From Paenibacillus xerothermodurans (GTDB lineage Bacteria > Bacillota > Bacilli > Paenibacillales > NBRC-103111), in NCBI RefSeq assembly GCF_002220865.2, contig NZ_NHRJ02000009.1, positions 278 through 64,277 on the forward strand: a DNA stretch of 64,000 nt. The letters are read 5' to 3'. The notes below the pieces were generated by a model that was given only the letters and a program-made list of their open reading frames with translations, searched no databases and was not told the DNA's origin. The position numbers and the translations under genes were made by a program. This document shows, in pieces, positions 19,916-29,761 of this stretch. Every line of letters begins with the position of its first letter. The first letter of the stretch is position 1.

Positions 19916-20785
19916 TTATTTCACGAGACCAAGCAGAATTTCACGAATCAACTTGGATGCCACGATTGGCGTTTGCTCGGAAGGATCATACACAGGCGCG
20001 ACTTCCATAACATCGGCACCAACCAGGTTCAAGCCGGCCTCGGCCATCGCATGGATTGCCGCTAACAGCTCCTTGGATGTGATACCCCCCGCTTCCGCTG
20101 TGCCCGTGCCTGGAGCGGCGGACGGGTCAAGGACGTCGATGTCAATCGTTAAGTAGATTGGACGGCCCGCGAGCTCCGGCAGCACCTTTTTCAATGGTTC
20201 CAATACGTCGAACGGATGAAAATTCACATTTTCACGGGCGTACTTGAACTCCTCACGGGAACCGGAGCGAATGCCGAATTGGTATATATTTTTACCACCC
20301 ATCAATGCCGCTACCTTGCGCAAAGGAGTGGAGTGGGACAACGGCTCGCCTTCGTAATGCTCACGGAGATCGGCGTGGGCGTCGAAATGGACGATTGCCA
20401 GATCCGGGTACTTCGCGTACATTTCACGTATTACCGGCCACGTGCAGAGATGTTCTCCACCGAGCCCGATCGGCACTTTGCCGTCGTTTAGCAGCTGGCG
20501 TACGTAATCACCAATAATGTCCAAGCTGCGCGCCGCGTTGCCGAAAGGCAGGAGCAGGTCGCCGGCATCAAAGTATGTGATATCCTCTAAGCTTTTATCG
20601 AGGTAAGGGCTGTATTCCTCCAGACCGACGGACATCTCTCGGATACGAGGAGGGCCGAACCGGGAACCGGGGCGAAAGCTAACCGTAAAATCCATAGGCA
20701 TGCCATAGATTACCGCACGGGAATCGGCATAATTGTCGGAGCTCAGTATGAATACATTGCCGGAATAGGCTTGATCCAAACGCAT
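19916..20785 (-). CDS. speB: Agmatinase
   Basis: A 289-residue ureohydrolase that converts agmatine to putrescine and urea. The manganese ligands lie in GGEH, FDAHADLR and TIDIDVLDPSAAPGTGT, all intact. Length and order (speE then speB) match B. subtilis, where the pair supplies spermidine from arginine-derived agmatine. The call of agmatinase rather than arginase or formimidoylglutamase rests on the speE linkage. It lies 66 nt downstream of speE in the same unit. Confidence 0.95.
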   Translation of the reverse strand: MRLDQAYSGNVFILSSDNYADSRAVIYGMPMDFTVSFRPGSRFGPPRIREMSVGLEEYSPYLDKSLEDITYFDAGDLLLPFGNAARSLDIIGDYVRQLLNDGKVPIGLGGEHLCTWPVIREMYAKYPDLAIVHFDAHADLREHYEGEPLSHSTPLRKVAALMGGKNIYQFGIRSGSREEFKYARENVNFHPFDVLEPLKKVLPELAGRPIYLTIDIDVLDPSAAPGTGTAEAGGITSKELLAAIHAMAEAGLNLVGADVMEVAPVYDPSEQTPIVASKLIREILLGLVK

Positions 20786-20851
20786 GTGACCACTTCCTTC
20801 TACTATATACTGGCTAACAGTGTGTTTTTGCTAACCTCTGTTACTTAAGAT

Positions 20852-21679
20852 TTACTTGCAGAGATCCTCTACGAACTTCGGCAGCACGAAGGCCGCCTTA
20901 TGTAGACGCGGGGAATAATATTTTGTATCGATCTCCGGAATCTTCGTTTCATCCACCTGAAGCGGATCATACTTTTTGCTGCCCATTGTAAAAGTCCAAA
21001 GGCCGCTCGGATATGTCGGGATGTTGGCGCAATATACGCGCACGATCGGAAAAATTTCTTTTACGTCACGGTTAACGTTGCGGATGAGATCAGCTTTGAA
21101 CCAGGGGTTGTCCGTTTGTGCGACGAAGGTGCCGTCCTCTTTTAACGATTCATAGATCCCCTGATAAAATCCGCGGCTGAACAGCTCCACAGCGGGTCCG
21201 ACCGGTTCGGTGGAATCGACCATAATGACATCGTACGCGTTTTTATGATCATGGATGTGCATATAACCGTCGTTCACGAGTACTTCGACACGAGGGTTGT
21301 CCAATTCTCCGGCAATCGATGGCAAAAACTTTTTCGAGTACTCAATGACCTTGCCGTCAATGTCAACGAGCACGGCCTTCTCGACATTCGGATGCTTCAT
21401 TACTTCGCGGATTACGCCGCCGTCGCCGCCGCCTACCACGAGAACATGCTTCGGGTTGGGATGCGTGTACAGAGCTGGATGTGCCACCATTTCGTGGTAG
21501 ACAAACTCATCCTTCTCTGTCGTCATAACCATGCCGTCGAGAACAAGCATGCGCCCGAACTCCACTGTATCGATGATAGCAAGATCTTGAAATTCGGTTT
21601 TTTCCGTTACAAGCGTCTCGCGGATTTTTGCAGTAATACCATAATTTTCGGTTTGTTTCTCCGTGTACCACAATTCCAT
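20852..21679 (-). CDS. speE: Spermidine synthase
   Basis: A 275-residue polyamine aminopropyltransferase that makes spermidine from putrescine and decarboxylated SAM. The Rossmann motif [15 protein letters not shown], the catalytic [11 protein letters not shown] segment and the gatekeeper [12 protein letters not shown] region are present. The start is the ATG at 21679 (MELWYTEKQ), which matches the family N terminus and has GGGTGG upstream; a longer in-frame extension is not supported. Operon with speB. Confidence 0.96.
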   Translation of the reverse strand: MELWYTEKQTENYGITAKIRETLVTEKTEFQDLAIIDTVEFGRMLVLDGMVMTTEKDEFVYHEMVAHPALYTHPNPKHVLVVGGGDGGVIREVMKHPNVEKAVLVDIDGKVIEYSKKFLPSIAGELDNPRVEVLVNDGYMHIHDHKNAYDVIMVDSTEPVGPAVELFSRGFYQGIYESLKEDGTFVAQTDNPWFKADLIRNVNRDVKEIFPIVRVYCANIPTYPSGLWTFTMGSKKYDPLQVDETKIPEIDTKYYSPRLHKAAFVLPKFVEDLCK

Positions 21680-21984
21680 TATTTTATCCACCCTTCTTGG
21701 TCTCAGAATCATTGTAAAATAGCTTCGATCGGATGCTTTTCGGATGTTAATACTACCCAGCAGTTGTGCGTCATGTTGTATTATAGTGTATCCTCCCGAA
21801 ATTGCAAACTCATGCGGCACGGTAACGCTTTGGTTCAAAAAAAATTAATGTCAACCGCGTGTGTGATGAATAGTTGTTTCTATGTTTTTCCATACTGGAA
21901 AGTAAGTAAGTACGATACGATTTATAATAGGTAAAAATCAACGACGATGTGGCGTTTCCGCTGCCTTGTTGCGAAAGGAAATGA
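21680..21984. other. Divergent speE / pbpG control region
   Basis: 305 bp between the divergent starts. It contains a palindrome TTTCCA-TAC-TGGAAA (21887-21901) and a TATAAT sequence near 21922-21928 on the plus strand, without a recognisable -35. In B. subtilis pbpG is under sigma-F; I could not make a convincing sigma-F match here. Confidence 0.4.
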
Positions 21985-24060
21985 ATGGCCGTGGCCGACA
22001 TACACAACAGCAGCTCTGCCCGATCTGACAGTGATACTCCGCTCTCGCGTTGGTTCCGGCGTCTGAAGAGGCTGGGAGCATTGTGCGTTTCCTCATTGAT
22101 TCTAACCTCTGCCGCCCTAATCATTATCCTCCTTTTTATGCGTTCCCAGGCACTCCCTGTGTCCAAAATGATGCCGGCGACCGAATTATACGACATACAT
22201 GGTGAAGTGGTAGAAGTGATGAACGGAGGGATCAATCAGCAGCGCGTAACTCTTGCGGACATTTCACCGAAGCTGATCAAGGCAACACTCGCCATCGAGG
22301 ACCGCAGTTTTTATCACCACTATGGATTCGACGTGAGGGGTATCGCGCGGGCGGCTGTGGTGAATTTACAGCATATGTCCAAAGTGCAAGGGGCCGGCAC
22401 CATCACCCAGCAGCTCGCCCGCAACCTGTATCTCTCTCATGAACGTACGTGGACGCGTAAGATCAAAGAAACGTATTATGCCGTGCAGATGGAACTGCAA
22501 ATGGACAAGGATGAGATTTTGGAAGAGTACTTGAACCAGATTTATTACGGCCATTCCACATACGGCATTCAGGCTGCGGCAAGGCTGTTTTTCGGTAAAA
22601 ATGCGGCCGATCTTAGTCTGGCGGAAAGCGCGATGCTCGCGGGAATACCGAAAGGACCCCGTTATTATTCACCTTACTATGACGCCGTGAACGCGAAGGA
22701 CCGCCAAAAAACGGTGCTGCAAACTATGGTAGTGTCCGGAGCGATTACTCAGGAGGAAGCGGATCAAGCGGCGAAAGAAAAGCTCACGATTCGGCCCTTG
22801 GAACCAAAGAAGCCTGCCATCGCCGGTTACTTCCGCGATTACGTGCGCAGCGCTGCAGCAGAAATGCTCGCCGTCAGTGAAGAACAGTTGGAAGATGGCG
22901 GGTTCAAAATCTATACAACTCTGGACTTGAATGCACAAAAGGCGGCCGAAGAGGTCATCAGTCAACAGCTGAGCAAATTCAATGAAATTCAAGCTGCCTT
23001 GGTAGCGATCGATCCCCGAAACGGTTACATTCGGGCTATGGTCGGCGGACGGAACTATGGGGAGAACCAGTACAACCGTGTGTTCGCCGATTCTCGTCAG
23101 CCCGGCTCCGCATTCAAGCCGATCGTGTATGCAACGGCGTTACAGCAAAAGAAATATACACCGGTCACGCGGGTAAAAAGCGAACCGACCACCTTCACTT
23201 ATGACAACGGACGCCAAACTTACACACCTGGCAACTTCGGGAATACATATTACGATTGGATCGACCTGCGTCAGGCGATCGCCAAGTCGGACAATATTTT
23301 TGCGGTCCATACCCTGCTCGACGTCGGAGCGGATAACGTGATTGACACAGCACGTAAAATGGGAATTCATAGTCCGATGAAGCCTTTGCCGTCATTGGCG
23401 CTCGGTACATTTCCGGTGAGCCCGTATGAGATGGCGTCGGCATTCGCTATCTTCGCGAACCAGGGCGTGCGTGTCGAGCCTACCGCGATTGTCCGTATTG
23501 AGGACAGCCGCGGAAAGCTGCTGCATGAAGCACATCCGGCAGAGGAACTGGTGCTGGATCCGCCTTCAACCTATGTAATGACACATCTTATGGAGAGCGT
23601 GTTCGAGCAAGGCGGCACCGGCAGCCGTGTGTCGCGCGTGCTGAAGAGGCCGGTGGCGGGCAAGACGGGCACGACCAATACCGATGCGTGGTTGGTGGGT
23701 TACACGCCCGAGTTGTCCACCGCCGTTTGGGTGGGTTACGACAAGGACCGCAACATCAGCGCGGTCGAGTCCCATTTGGCAGCGCCCATCTTCGCGGAGT
23801 TCACGGAGCGCGCTCTTGAATCCGTACCGCCGAAGCTGTTTCCGATGCCCGAGGGTGTTGTCAGTGTTTATATTGATCCCGTGAGCGGCAAACTCGCCAA
23901 CGAAGGATGTCCTGCCTCGAGGATGGAGGCGTTCATCGCTGGGACGGAGCCGACGGAATACTGCACGCAACACCTTGGCGAGGACGAGGATGCTAAGACG
24001 GCAAAGCCGAAAGGCAACGGATCATGGTGGGAAGATCTCAAACGCTGGTGGAACGAGTAA
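21985..24060 (+). CDS. pbpG: Class A penicillin-binding protein, PbpG-like
   Basis: A 691-residue bifunctional peptidoglycan synthase. A single N-terminal membrane anchor lies at about residues 31-53. The glycosyltransferase (GT51) domain has catalytic Glu in IEDRSFYHHYG and the GAGTITQQLARNL motif. The transpeptidase has the serine motif SAFK, SDN and KTGTT. The gene is divergent from speE-speB and near ywhD, exactly as pbpG (ywhE, PBP2d, spore-wall synthesis) in B. subtilis, which favours that orthologue over ponA. The start ATG follows AAAGGA. Confidence 0.92.
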   Translation: MAVADIHNSSSARSDSDTPLSRWFRRLKRLGALCVSSLILTSAALIIILLFMRSQALPVSKMMPATELYDIHGEVVEVMNGGINQQRVTLADISPKLIKATLAIEDRSFYHHYGFDVRGIARAAVVNLQHMSKVQGAGTITQQLARNLYLSHERTWTRKIKETYYAVQMELQMDKDEILEEYLNQIYYGHSTYGIQAAARLFFGKNAADLSLAESAMLAGIPKGPRYYSPYYDAVNAKDRQKTVLQTMVVSGAITQEEADQAAKEKLTIRPLEPKKPAIAGYFRDYVRSAAAEMLAVSEEQLEDGGFKIYTTLDLNAQKAAEEVISQQLSKFNEIQAALVAIDPRNGYIRAMVGGRNYGENQYNRVFADSRQPGSAFKPIVYATALQQKKYTPVTRVKSEPTTFTYDNGRQTYTPGNFGNTYYDWIDLRQAIAKSDNIFAVHTLLDVGADNVIDTARKMGIHSPMKPLPSLALGTFPVSPYEMASAFAIFANQGVRVEPTAIVRIEDSRGKLLHEAHPAEELVLDPPSTYVMTHLMESVFEQGGTGSRVSRVLKRPVAGKTGTTNTDAWLVGYTPELSTAVWVGYDKDRNISAVESHLAAPIFAEFTERALESVPPKLFPMPEGVVSVYIDPVSGKLANEGCPASRMEAFIAGTEPTEYCTQHLGEDEDAKTAKPKGNGSWWEDLKRWWNE

Positions 24061-24474
24061 CTCCGCCCACCCTGGCACGCCGCAGCCGGCTGAGCCGCTT
24101 CGCTTGCTACAAGCGGACGCTGCCGGTGGCCGCAAGCTCTGCTCCGCCGCAGGCAATTATGCGAATGCATCTGGCTAACGCAGCCCCTTATTGTGTGAGC
24201 TGTCCTGGCAGTAGAATCATCTGCTGCCGGGACGGCTTTTTCGGTTGCGCCCAAGAGCTGCCGACGCAGTAGAGTGGTCGTTGTCGGGGCAGCCTGCATG
24301 CATTTTTTCTTCGTCGCCCCACTGCACATGCTTGCACTGAACGAGCAGACACTACTGAGCCTCAACGAAGTGCAATACTTGCACAACGGTTAAACAATAA
24401 CTATACTTATGTAAGTAATTAAAAATATGGAAGCATCATGGTACTAACAACTGACAGCTGGAGGTATAGACTGA
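24061..24474 (+). other. Gap between pbpG and the OYE gene
   Basis: About 410 bp. It contains the pbpG terminator (24199-24243). The remainder has no ORF with a ribosome binding site; AT-rich sequence from 24385 to 24440 probably holds the promoter of the next gene. No RNA family was recognised. Confidence 0.5.
24199..24243 (+). terminator. Terminator after pbpG
   Basis: GCTGTCCTGGCAG pairs with CTGCCGGGACGGC around a loop and is followed by TTTTTCGG. Confidence 0.8.
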
Positions 24475-25593
24475 ATGGACGCAAAGTACAAAGCTTTATT
24501 CGAGGAATTGACGTTACGCAGCGGAGTGCAGTTAAAAAATCGCGTGGTCATGGCTCCTATGACGAACTTCGCCTCAAACGACGATGGCACTGTATCGGAC
24601 TCTGAGGTGCAATATTATCGCCGTAGAGCGAACGGGGTAGGCACAGTCATCACAGCATGTACATATGTAACCCGAAACGGTAAGGGCTTTGCAGGCGAGT
24701 TCGCCGGTCACACCGATGAAATCATTCCCAGCTTGCGGCGCTTAGCAACCGCAATAAAAGAGCAAGGCGCCCGGGCGGTACTGCAAATTTTCCATGGAGG
24801 GCGTATGTGTCCCCCGGATTTGGTGGATGGCGATGTCGTGAGCGCAAGCGCGATTGCAGCCGAGCAGGAAGGCAGTGTAGTTCCTCGCGCTCTATCCGAT
24901 GAGGAGATTCAATCCATCGTGCGTGATTTTGGAGAAACGACGCGCAGAGCGATTGAAGCCGGCTATGACGGTGTCGAAATCCATGGAGCGAACGGTTATC
25001 TGATCCAGCAGTTTTTCTCCGCCCACTCCAACCGTCGCGATGATCGCTGGGGCGGCAGTCTTGAACGGCGGATGGCGTTCCCGCTCGCCGTTGTGGATGA
25101 AGTGCAGCGGGTTGTTGCGCAGCATGCAAAACAGCCATTTCTTGTCGGCTACCGGTTTTCACCGGAGGAGCCGGAAGCAGTAGGCATTACGATGGCCGAC
25201 ACACTAAAATTACTCGAAGCGTTGGCGGACAAAAACCTCGACTATCTGCATGTGTCGTTAATGGATTTCTGGTCGCACCCTCGCCGCGGGGTCGACGACA
25301 GCCGGACTCGCATCGAATGGATTCTGCAAACCGTCGGGGATAGGGCGCCTGTCATCGGCGTAGGCTCCATTCACACGGCTGATGACGCGATCAAAGCCCT
25401 CAACACCGGCGTGCCGTTAATTGCGCTGGGCCGAGAACTGATTGTGGAACCTGATTGGGCACAGAAAGTGGCAGAAGGCCGTGAGTCTGAAATTAAAACC
25501 ACGATATCTAAAGATGATCAAGAGCGTCTGTTAATCCCTGATCCGCTATGGCAGGCCATCATCAACACCCCCGGCTGGTTCCCGGTTGTCTGA
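24475..25593 (+). CDS. Old-yellow-enzyme family NAD(P)H:flavin oxidoreductase
   Basis: A 372-residue FMN-dependent TIM barrel of the OYE/2,4-dienoyl-CoA-reductase-like branch. FMN-binding and substrate motifs are NRVVMAPMTNFAS near residue 25, QIFHGGR near 105, the VEIHGANGYLIQQFFS histidine/asparagine pair near 165, RWGGSLERR, and the phosphate-binding GVGSI/LGRELI region at the end. No C-terminal iron-sulphur or FAD/NAD domains, so it is the single-domain type that reduces activated alkenes. GGAGG lies about 10 nt upstream of the start, and a strong terminator follows. Confidence 0.9.
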   Translation: MDAKYKALFEELTLRSGVQLKNRVVMAPMTNFASNDDGTVSDSEVQYYRRRANGVGTVITACTYVTRNGKGFAGEFAGHTDEIIPSLRRLATAIKEQGARAVLQIFHGGRMCPPDLVDGDVVSASAIAAEQEGSVVPRALSDEEIQSIVRDFGETTRRAIEAGYDGVEIHGANGYLIQQFFSAHSNRRDDRWGGSLERRMAFPLAVVDEVQRVVAQHAKQPFLVGYRFSPEEPEAVGITMADTLKLLEALADKNLDYLHVSLMDFWSHPRRGVDDSRTRIEWILQTVGDRAPVIGVGSIHTADDAIKALNTGVPLIALGRELIVEPDWAQKVAEGRESEIKTTISKDDQERLLIPDPLWQAIINTPGWFPVV

Positions 25594-25619
25594 GCCGCAA
25601 ATACCGAGTTATCCAACAC

Positions 25620-25649
25620 AAAAAGACAGACCACACGGTCTGTCTTTTT
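25620..25649 (+). terminator. Terminator after the OYE gene
   Basis: AAAAAGACAGACC-ACAC-GGTCTGTCTTTTT is a perfect hairpin with flanking A and T runs and can work in both directions, serving the convergent ywhD as well. Confidence 0.93.
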
Positions 25650-25670
25650 GCTGTCCTAGTATATGTCGCA

Positions 25671-25689
25671 TATACTAAAATTTAGTATA
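25671..25689. repeat. Near-perfect AT-rich palindrome
   Basis: TATACTAAA-A-TTTAGTATA, 9-bp arms around one base, lies between the OYE terminator and the ywhD stop. It lacks a U-tract, so it looks more like a protein-binding site or a 3'-end RNA structure for ywhD than a terminator. Confidence 0.5.
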
Positions 25690-25744
25690 CATCCAGAAAG
25701 TTGTAAAGCACAATGCGCGTCACATAATCGCCATATTTTGGGTG

Positions 25745-26260
25745 TTAGGCGAGCGCCTGTTTCAAGGTGTCCTCTGAATTTGCCCACATTTCTGGGTTAT
25801 ACTCCATCAGGAGTTTTTTCAGCGCTGCCTTTTCACGCTGGCCGATATTGTCCAACATGACGCGCCGCTTCAAAGCATAGTCCATGCGGTTGACATGGTC
25901 CGCTAGGATTTTCCACCCGCGTCTGGCTTCCCGGTCCACAAGCATTTCACATGAGGTCACGCCCGCATAATAGCTGCCTTCCGGCTTACGGTCTACCGCT
26001 ACCCAAACTATCCAATATGGCCTGCCGTTCGGAACATCTTCCTTGTTCGCGGAGAACTTGATACCCTTCTCCACCTTACTCTTCGCGTGCAAGGCCCCCA
26101 TATCCAGATACGCTTCGTCACCGTCTATGATCACGCTCGATAACTGGCTTAAATCAATTGAGCCGGCTCCAAAGCCGCGGTGCTCGACTTTACCGCTAAC
26201 GATGTTGAGCGCAGGCAGTTTCTTTGGCTTTTCTCCAGCTTGATCTTTATTTATATCCAT
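25745..26260 (-). CDS. ywhD: YwhD family protein
   Basis: A 171-residue protein of the YwhD family, of unknown function, conserved in Bacillales. Characteristic segments include the N-terminal LPALNIVSGK, GFGAGSIDLSQLSSVIIDGDEAY and the C-terminal MDYALKRRVMLDNI region. The start at 26260 (MDINKDQ) gives the family length and has GGATGG 8 nt upstream; a start 16 codons earlier lacks a properly spaced SD. In B. subtilis ywhD is adjacent to pbpG; here an OYE gene separates them. Confidence 0.85.
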   Translation of the reverse strand: MDINKDQAGEKPKKLPALNIVSGKVEHRGFGAGSIDLSQLSSVIIDGDEAYLDMGALHAKSKVEKGIKFSANKEDVPNGRPYWIVWVAVDRKPEGSYYAGVTSCEMLVDREARRGWKILADHVNRMDYALKRRVMLDNIGQREKAALKKLLMEYNPEMWANSEDTLKQALA

Positions 26261-26377
26261 CGATGGCACCATCCAATTTGTGAAATAAGTTTTATCGTTA
26301 CTTATCATTTTAGCTAATAATCCTCAATTTGCAAACATATACATGCTCTAGATGCTTGTCAACGGGGTGAAAATGAG

Positions 26378-28576
26378 ATGAAAAAACGACTCGGCAACCG
26401 AACGGTGCAATGGTCCGTTCTACTTCTGTTAGCCTGCGGAGCCTCCTGGGCAAGCCAAGCTTCGCTGCCGCCAGCCGCGGCGATACCGACCGAATCCGCT
26501 TCGTCCCGGCTGCAGCAATATGGCGGACGCCAGCCAGCGGAGCAACTAATGGCTCAATCTCTATTATCTGCCGCGGCAATGGACGAGCCGAATGAGCGTC
26601 AAGGCACTGCGGTCCTGGCGGGCGCGGATGGTATGCCCAACGGGCACGGGCGCCCGACGGTATCGGCCATGGCGGGCCATATGGATTCGGCGGCGCCGAC
26701 GCAGCAGCCTGCGCCGCCTCTTACCTCACCCGCTCCGCCTAGCCCGCCGGCGAAACCGATAGAGAAGCCGGCGCCTCAGCCTTTGAGTGATCGCATTGTG
26801 GAATATCACCTGGAGGTGGAATTGCACGCCGAGGACAAGCGCCTCTCGGGCACTTCAACGTTCACTTGGAAAAACCCGGGCAGTGTGCCTGTACGGGAGC
26901 TCTACTTTCACTTATACCCAAACGCATTCAACTCCGAAAAAACAACCTTCATGAAAGAATCCGGCGGCAGACTGCGCAATGACAAGAGCACTGCTGCCAG
27001 TGTGGGAGGCATGGACATTACGAGCATCAAAACACGCAATGGTCAGGAATTGTCCTCGCGCATGGAATTCGTGCAGCCTGACGACGGCAATAAAGAAGAC
27101 CGTACATTGATGAAGCTGACGCTCCCGGCGCCGGTGAATCCGGGTGACCGCATAACTTTGAATTGCGCCTACGACGTAAAGCTCCCGGCGGTGTTTGCAC
27201 GTATGGGTTACGCGGGAGACTTCGTCATGGCCGGACAATGGTTCCCGAAGCTTGCGGTCTACGAGCCGGCAGGCTTGCGGGGCAGGACCGCGGAGGGCTG
27301 GAATTTGCATCAGTATCATGGCAACTCGGAGTTTTATGCGGACTTTGGGCTATATGATGTACGTATCAAAGTGCCTGCCGATTACACGGTAGCTGCCACC
27401 GGTTTTCCCATTAAACCTGCCACACAAGATGGACAAACGAAAACATATACATTTTACGCCGACGATGTACACGACTTCGCCTGGGCTGCCTCGCCCCACT
27501 TCATCTATTATGAGGAGCCTTACGCAACGTCCCATCTGCCTGGTGTGCGGATCAAACTGTATCTGGATCCGAAGCATGATCATCTAAAACAGCGCTACAT
27601 GACCGCGGCCAAAAAGGCATTAGCCCGCTATTCACAGTGGTACGGAAGCTATCCGTATTCCACCCTTTCCATCGTAATCCCCCCGGAAAACGGCAATGGC
27701 GCAGGCGGTATGGAATATCCGACACTGGTGACCGGGTGGGGCGCAGCCGAAGAGCAGCCGGACCTTGAGCTCGAGCGCGTCATAGTGCACGAAATCGCCC
27801 ACCAATTCTGGTATGGCATCGTTGCCAACAATGAGTTTGAAGAGGCGTGGCTTGACGAGGGCTTCGCCTCATACGCCGAGGATAAATTCATGGAGCTTGA
27901 GTATGACGTGCGACCGAATCTTGCGATAGAGGCAAGCTACATCACCTCGCCAAGACCTCTGCAGCTGAACTCCTGGAGCTACGGTCAGCATGGTGAATAT
28001 GCTGGAAATGTGTACACACGTTCCAAGCTGGTGCTCAAATCCATAGAATCAGAAATAGGTACGGAGCTCATGAGTCGTGTGCTGAAAGCATATTTCCAAA
28101 AATGGAAGTTCGGCCACCCGACCACGGCTGATTTCCAGAAAGTATTGGAGAACACGACTAATACAAGCTGGTCTCATTTTTTCGACCAGTACATATACAA
28201 TGGACACATGGTAGACTACGCCGTGGGAGGCATTCAAACGAGACAGGTGCTCGCTGATGGCAAACAAGCATACGAGAATACTGTACTGGTGCAAAAAAAG
28301 GACGGCACGTATCACGACATCCCTATCCGGTTTCACTTTGCCGATGGTTCACAGCTCGATAAAACCTGGGACGGCAAGAACGAGGCCGTGCAATTCAAAC
28401 TAAACCATCCCGCTCAGCTCGACTGGGTAGTGATTGATCCTGAAAAGACGATCATACTTGAAAACAAACGGATCAACAGCTTTATGAAAACCAACGTGGA
28501 TCCGACACTGACCGCCCGCTGGAACATGGGAGTAGTGAAATTTATGGAGACCTTATGCAATTGGGTCGCTTGGTGA
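26378..28576 (+). CDS. Secreted M1-family metallopeptidase
   Basis: A 732-residue zinc aminopeptidase-like protein. A signal peptide occupies about residues 1-35, followed by a low-complexity Pro/Ala-rich linker (about 105-130). The M1 N-terminal beta domain follows, then the catalytic domain with HEIAH (near residue 470) and the third zinc ligand Glu in EEAWLDEGFASY about 20 residues on. The usual exopeptidase GXMEN motif appears as GGMEYP, shared with the bacterial secreted M1 branch. GGGGTG lies 8 nt upstream of the start. A membrane protein gene follows after 12 nt and is probably co-transcribed. Confidence 0.9.
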   Translation: MKKRLGNRTVQWSVLLLLACGASWASQASLPPAAAIPTESASSRLQQYGGRQPAEQLMAQSLLSAAAMDEPNERQGTAVLAGADGMPNGHGRPTVSAMAGHMDSAAPTQQPAPPLTSPAPPSPPAKPIEKPAPQPLSDRIVEYHLEVELHAEDKRLSGTSTFTWKNPGSVPVRELYFHLYPNAFNSEKTTFMKESGGRLRNDKSTAASVGGMDITSIKTRNGQELSSRMEFVQPDDGNKEDRTLMKLTLPAPVNPGDRITLNCAYDVKLPAVFARMGYAGDFVMAGQWFPKLAVYEPAGLRGRTAEGWNLHQYHGNSEFYADFGLYDVRIKVPADYTVAATGFPIKPATQDGQTKTYTFYADDVHDFAWAASPHFIYYEEPYATSHLPGVRIKLYLDPKHDHLKQRYMTAAKKALARYSQWYGSYPYSTLSIVIPPENGNGAGGMEYPTLVTGWGAAEEQPDLELERVIVHEIAHQFWYGIVANNEFEEAWLDEGFASYAEDKFMELEYDVRPNLAIEASYITSPRPLQLNSWSYGQHGEYAGNVYTRSKLVLKSIESEIGTELMSRVLKAYFQKWKFGHPTTADFQKVLENTTNTSWSHFFDQYIYNGHMVDYAVGGIQTRQVLADGKQAYENTVLVQKKDGTYHDIPIRFHFADGSQLDKTWDGKNEAVQFKLNHPAQLDWVVIDPEKTIILENKRINSFMKTNVDPTLTARWNMGVVKFMETLCNWVAW

Positions 28577-28588
28577 GGTGGAATTCAG

Positions 28589-29404
28589 ATGTGGAAAACG
28601 ATGAAAATCGGCTGGGGATTGGCATGGCAGCAGCCGTTTGCGGTATGCATGCTGTTTATATACAACCTGTGCTGGGGAGTGCTCTTATACCGCATGGTCC
28701 GCTCTGTCGTGGTGCCTCTCCTCCACCGGTATCCGGGGGATGAATTGTCCCGAGAAGCCGTTCAGCTGTTCTGGGCGGAAGCGCAGTTTCAACTCATGAA
28801 AACCGACCTGATTCATCCCTATGTCTGGTGGGCGGTCTGCCTGCTGCTCACCCGGATGATTATCACCCCTCTGTTGAATGCCGGGGTCTTTTATTCACTG
28901 GAACATACTGGTGTGAATGCAGGCTACCGGTTCGTTCAAGGTATCCGCCAGTACGCACTTGCATTTGCCGGACTGTACGCATTGCAGACCTTGTTAATCC
29001 TAGCTCCTCTGTATCTGCTTGTCCGAAGAGTAACAGCAGCGTATGCGCACCAAGCCAATCTCTCTTCTTTGGCCTGGGATGCGGCGCCGCTCATCGCGGG
29101 TTACATTGTGTACGTATTCGTGGTCCAAATCATGGTCATGTACATGCAGTTTGGTAAACTGAAGCGGCTGCCGGCGGGCAAGGTGCTGCAGGTGCTGTGC
29201 CGAAACGTGCTGTCGGTGACGCTGTTGGCTGTCGGAGTGTTTTTGGTGACAGCTTGCATATCCGCCGCCGTAACGGGTGCTGCAATGCTGTGGGCCGGAT
29301 TCGCCGCGTTCCTCGGTTTGCAAGCATTTCGGCTCGTGCATATGTTTTTGAAAATGTGGGCCATCACCACTCAGTATGCACTCTGGAGTACGCAAATAGA
29401 TTAG
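28589..29404 (+). CDS. Polytopic membrane protein, unknown function
   Basis: A 271-residue integral membrane protein with about six predicted hydrophobic segments (roughly residues 15-37, 80-105, 123-147, 163-185, 205-228, 232-250). No catalytic or transporter motif is recognised. It begins 12 nt after the M1 peptidase gene, behind GAGGTGG, so the two are probably translated from one mRNA and may act together at the membrane; that is inference. A terminator follows directly. Confidence 0.75.
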   Translation: MWKTMKIGWGLAWQQPFAVCMLFIYNLCWGVLLYRMVRSVVVPLLHRYPGDELSREAVQLFWAEAQFQLMKTDLIHPYVWWAVCLLLTRMIITPLLNAGVFYSLEHTGVNAGYRFVQGIRQYALAFAGLYALQTLLILAPLYLLVRRVTAAYAHQANLSSLAWDAAPLIAGYIVYVFVVQIMVMYMQFGKLKRLPAGKVLQVLCRNVLSVTLLAVGVFLVTACISAAVTGAAMLWAGFAAFLGLQAFRLVHMFLKMWAITTQYALWSTQID

Positions 29405-29760
29405 CCGGCATAGACAAGGCTTGGGCCGCCACGAGCAGCCTGAGTCTTTTTTGCGTTTGTCCCCTAGCATTCCAACCCAAGGAATCATACGCCAACGGGA
29501 CATGTTCACGATCCTATACCGGCGTCCATTGACCTGCAATGTGACAGTGATGCGGAAATTGGATGGTACATAGTCGGACTCTGGCGTGGGATGAGCGAAC
29601 ATAATTGTCGAACGCTGCAGTGCAGTATTTCCGTTGAACATGCAAAACCGGCCCTGCCCGCAGGCTAAATACTTACCGCATAAGGGATTTGAAAGGTTGC
29701 ATGGAAAATGTGAAGAATATGTGTCAACAGGAGGAATTTACCGATTATAATCGAATTTTA
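29405..29760. other. Gap upstream of the c-di-AMP riboswitch
   Basis: About 355 bp holding a terminator (29413-29452) and, near its end, a -10-like TATAAT (29746-29751) placed to start transcription just before the riboswitch. A minus-strand frame from 29641 has a protein-like first 50 codons but no SD and runs through the terminator, so it is not annotated as a gene. Confidence 0.5.
29413..29452 (+). terminator. Terminator after the membrane protein gene
   Basis: GAC-AAGGCT pairs with AGCAGCCTGAGTC (imperfect) and is followed by TTTTTT, immediately after the stop codon at 29404. Confidence 0.55.
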
Positions 29761-29761
29761 C

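Noticed and set aside
29405-29641. Minus-strand frame with a protein-like start (MFNGNT...)
   Set aside because: No SD, crosses a terminator and continues into the antisense of a membrane protein gene; at best a remnant.
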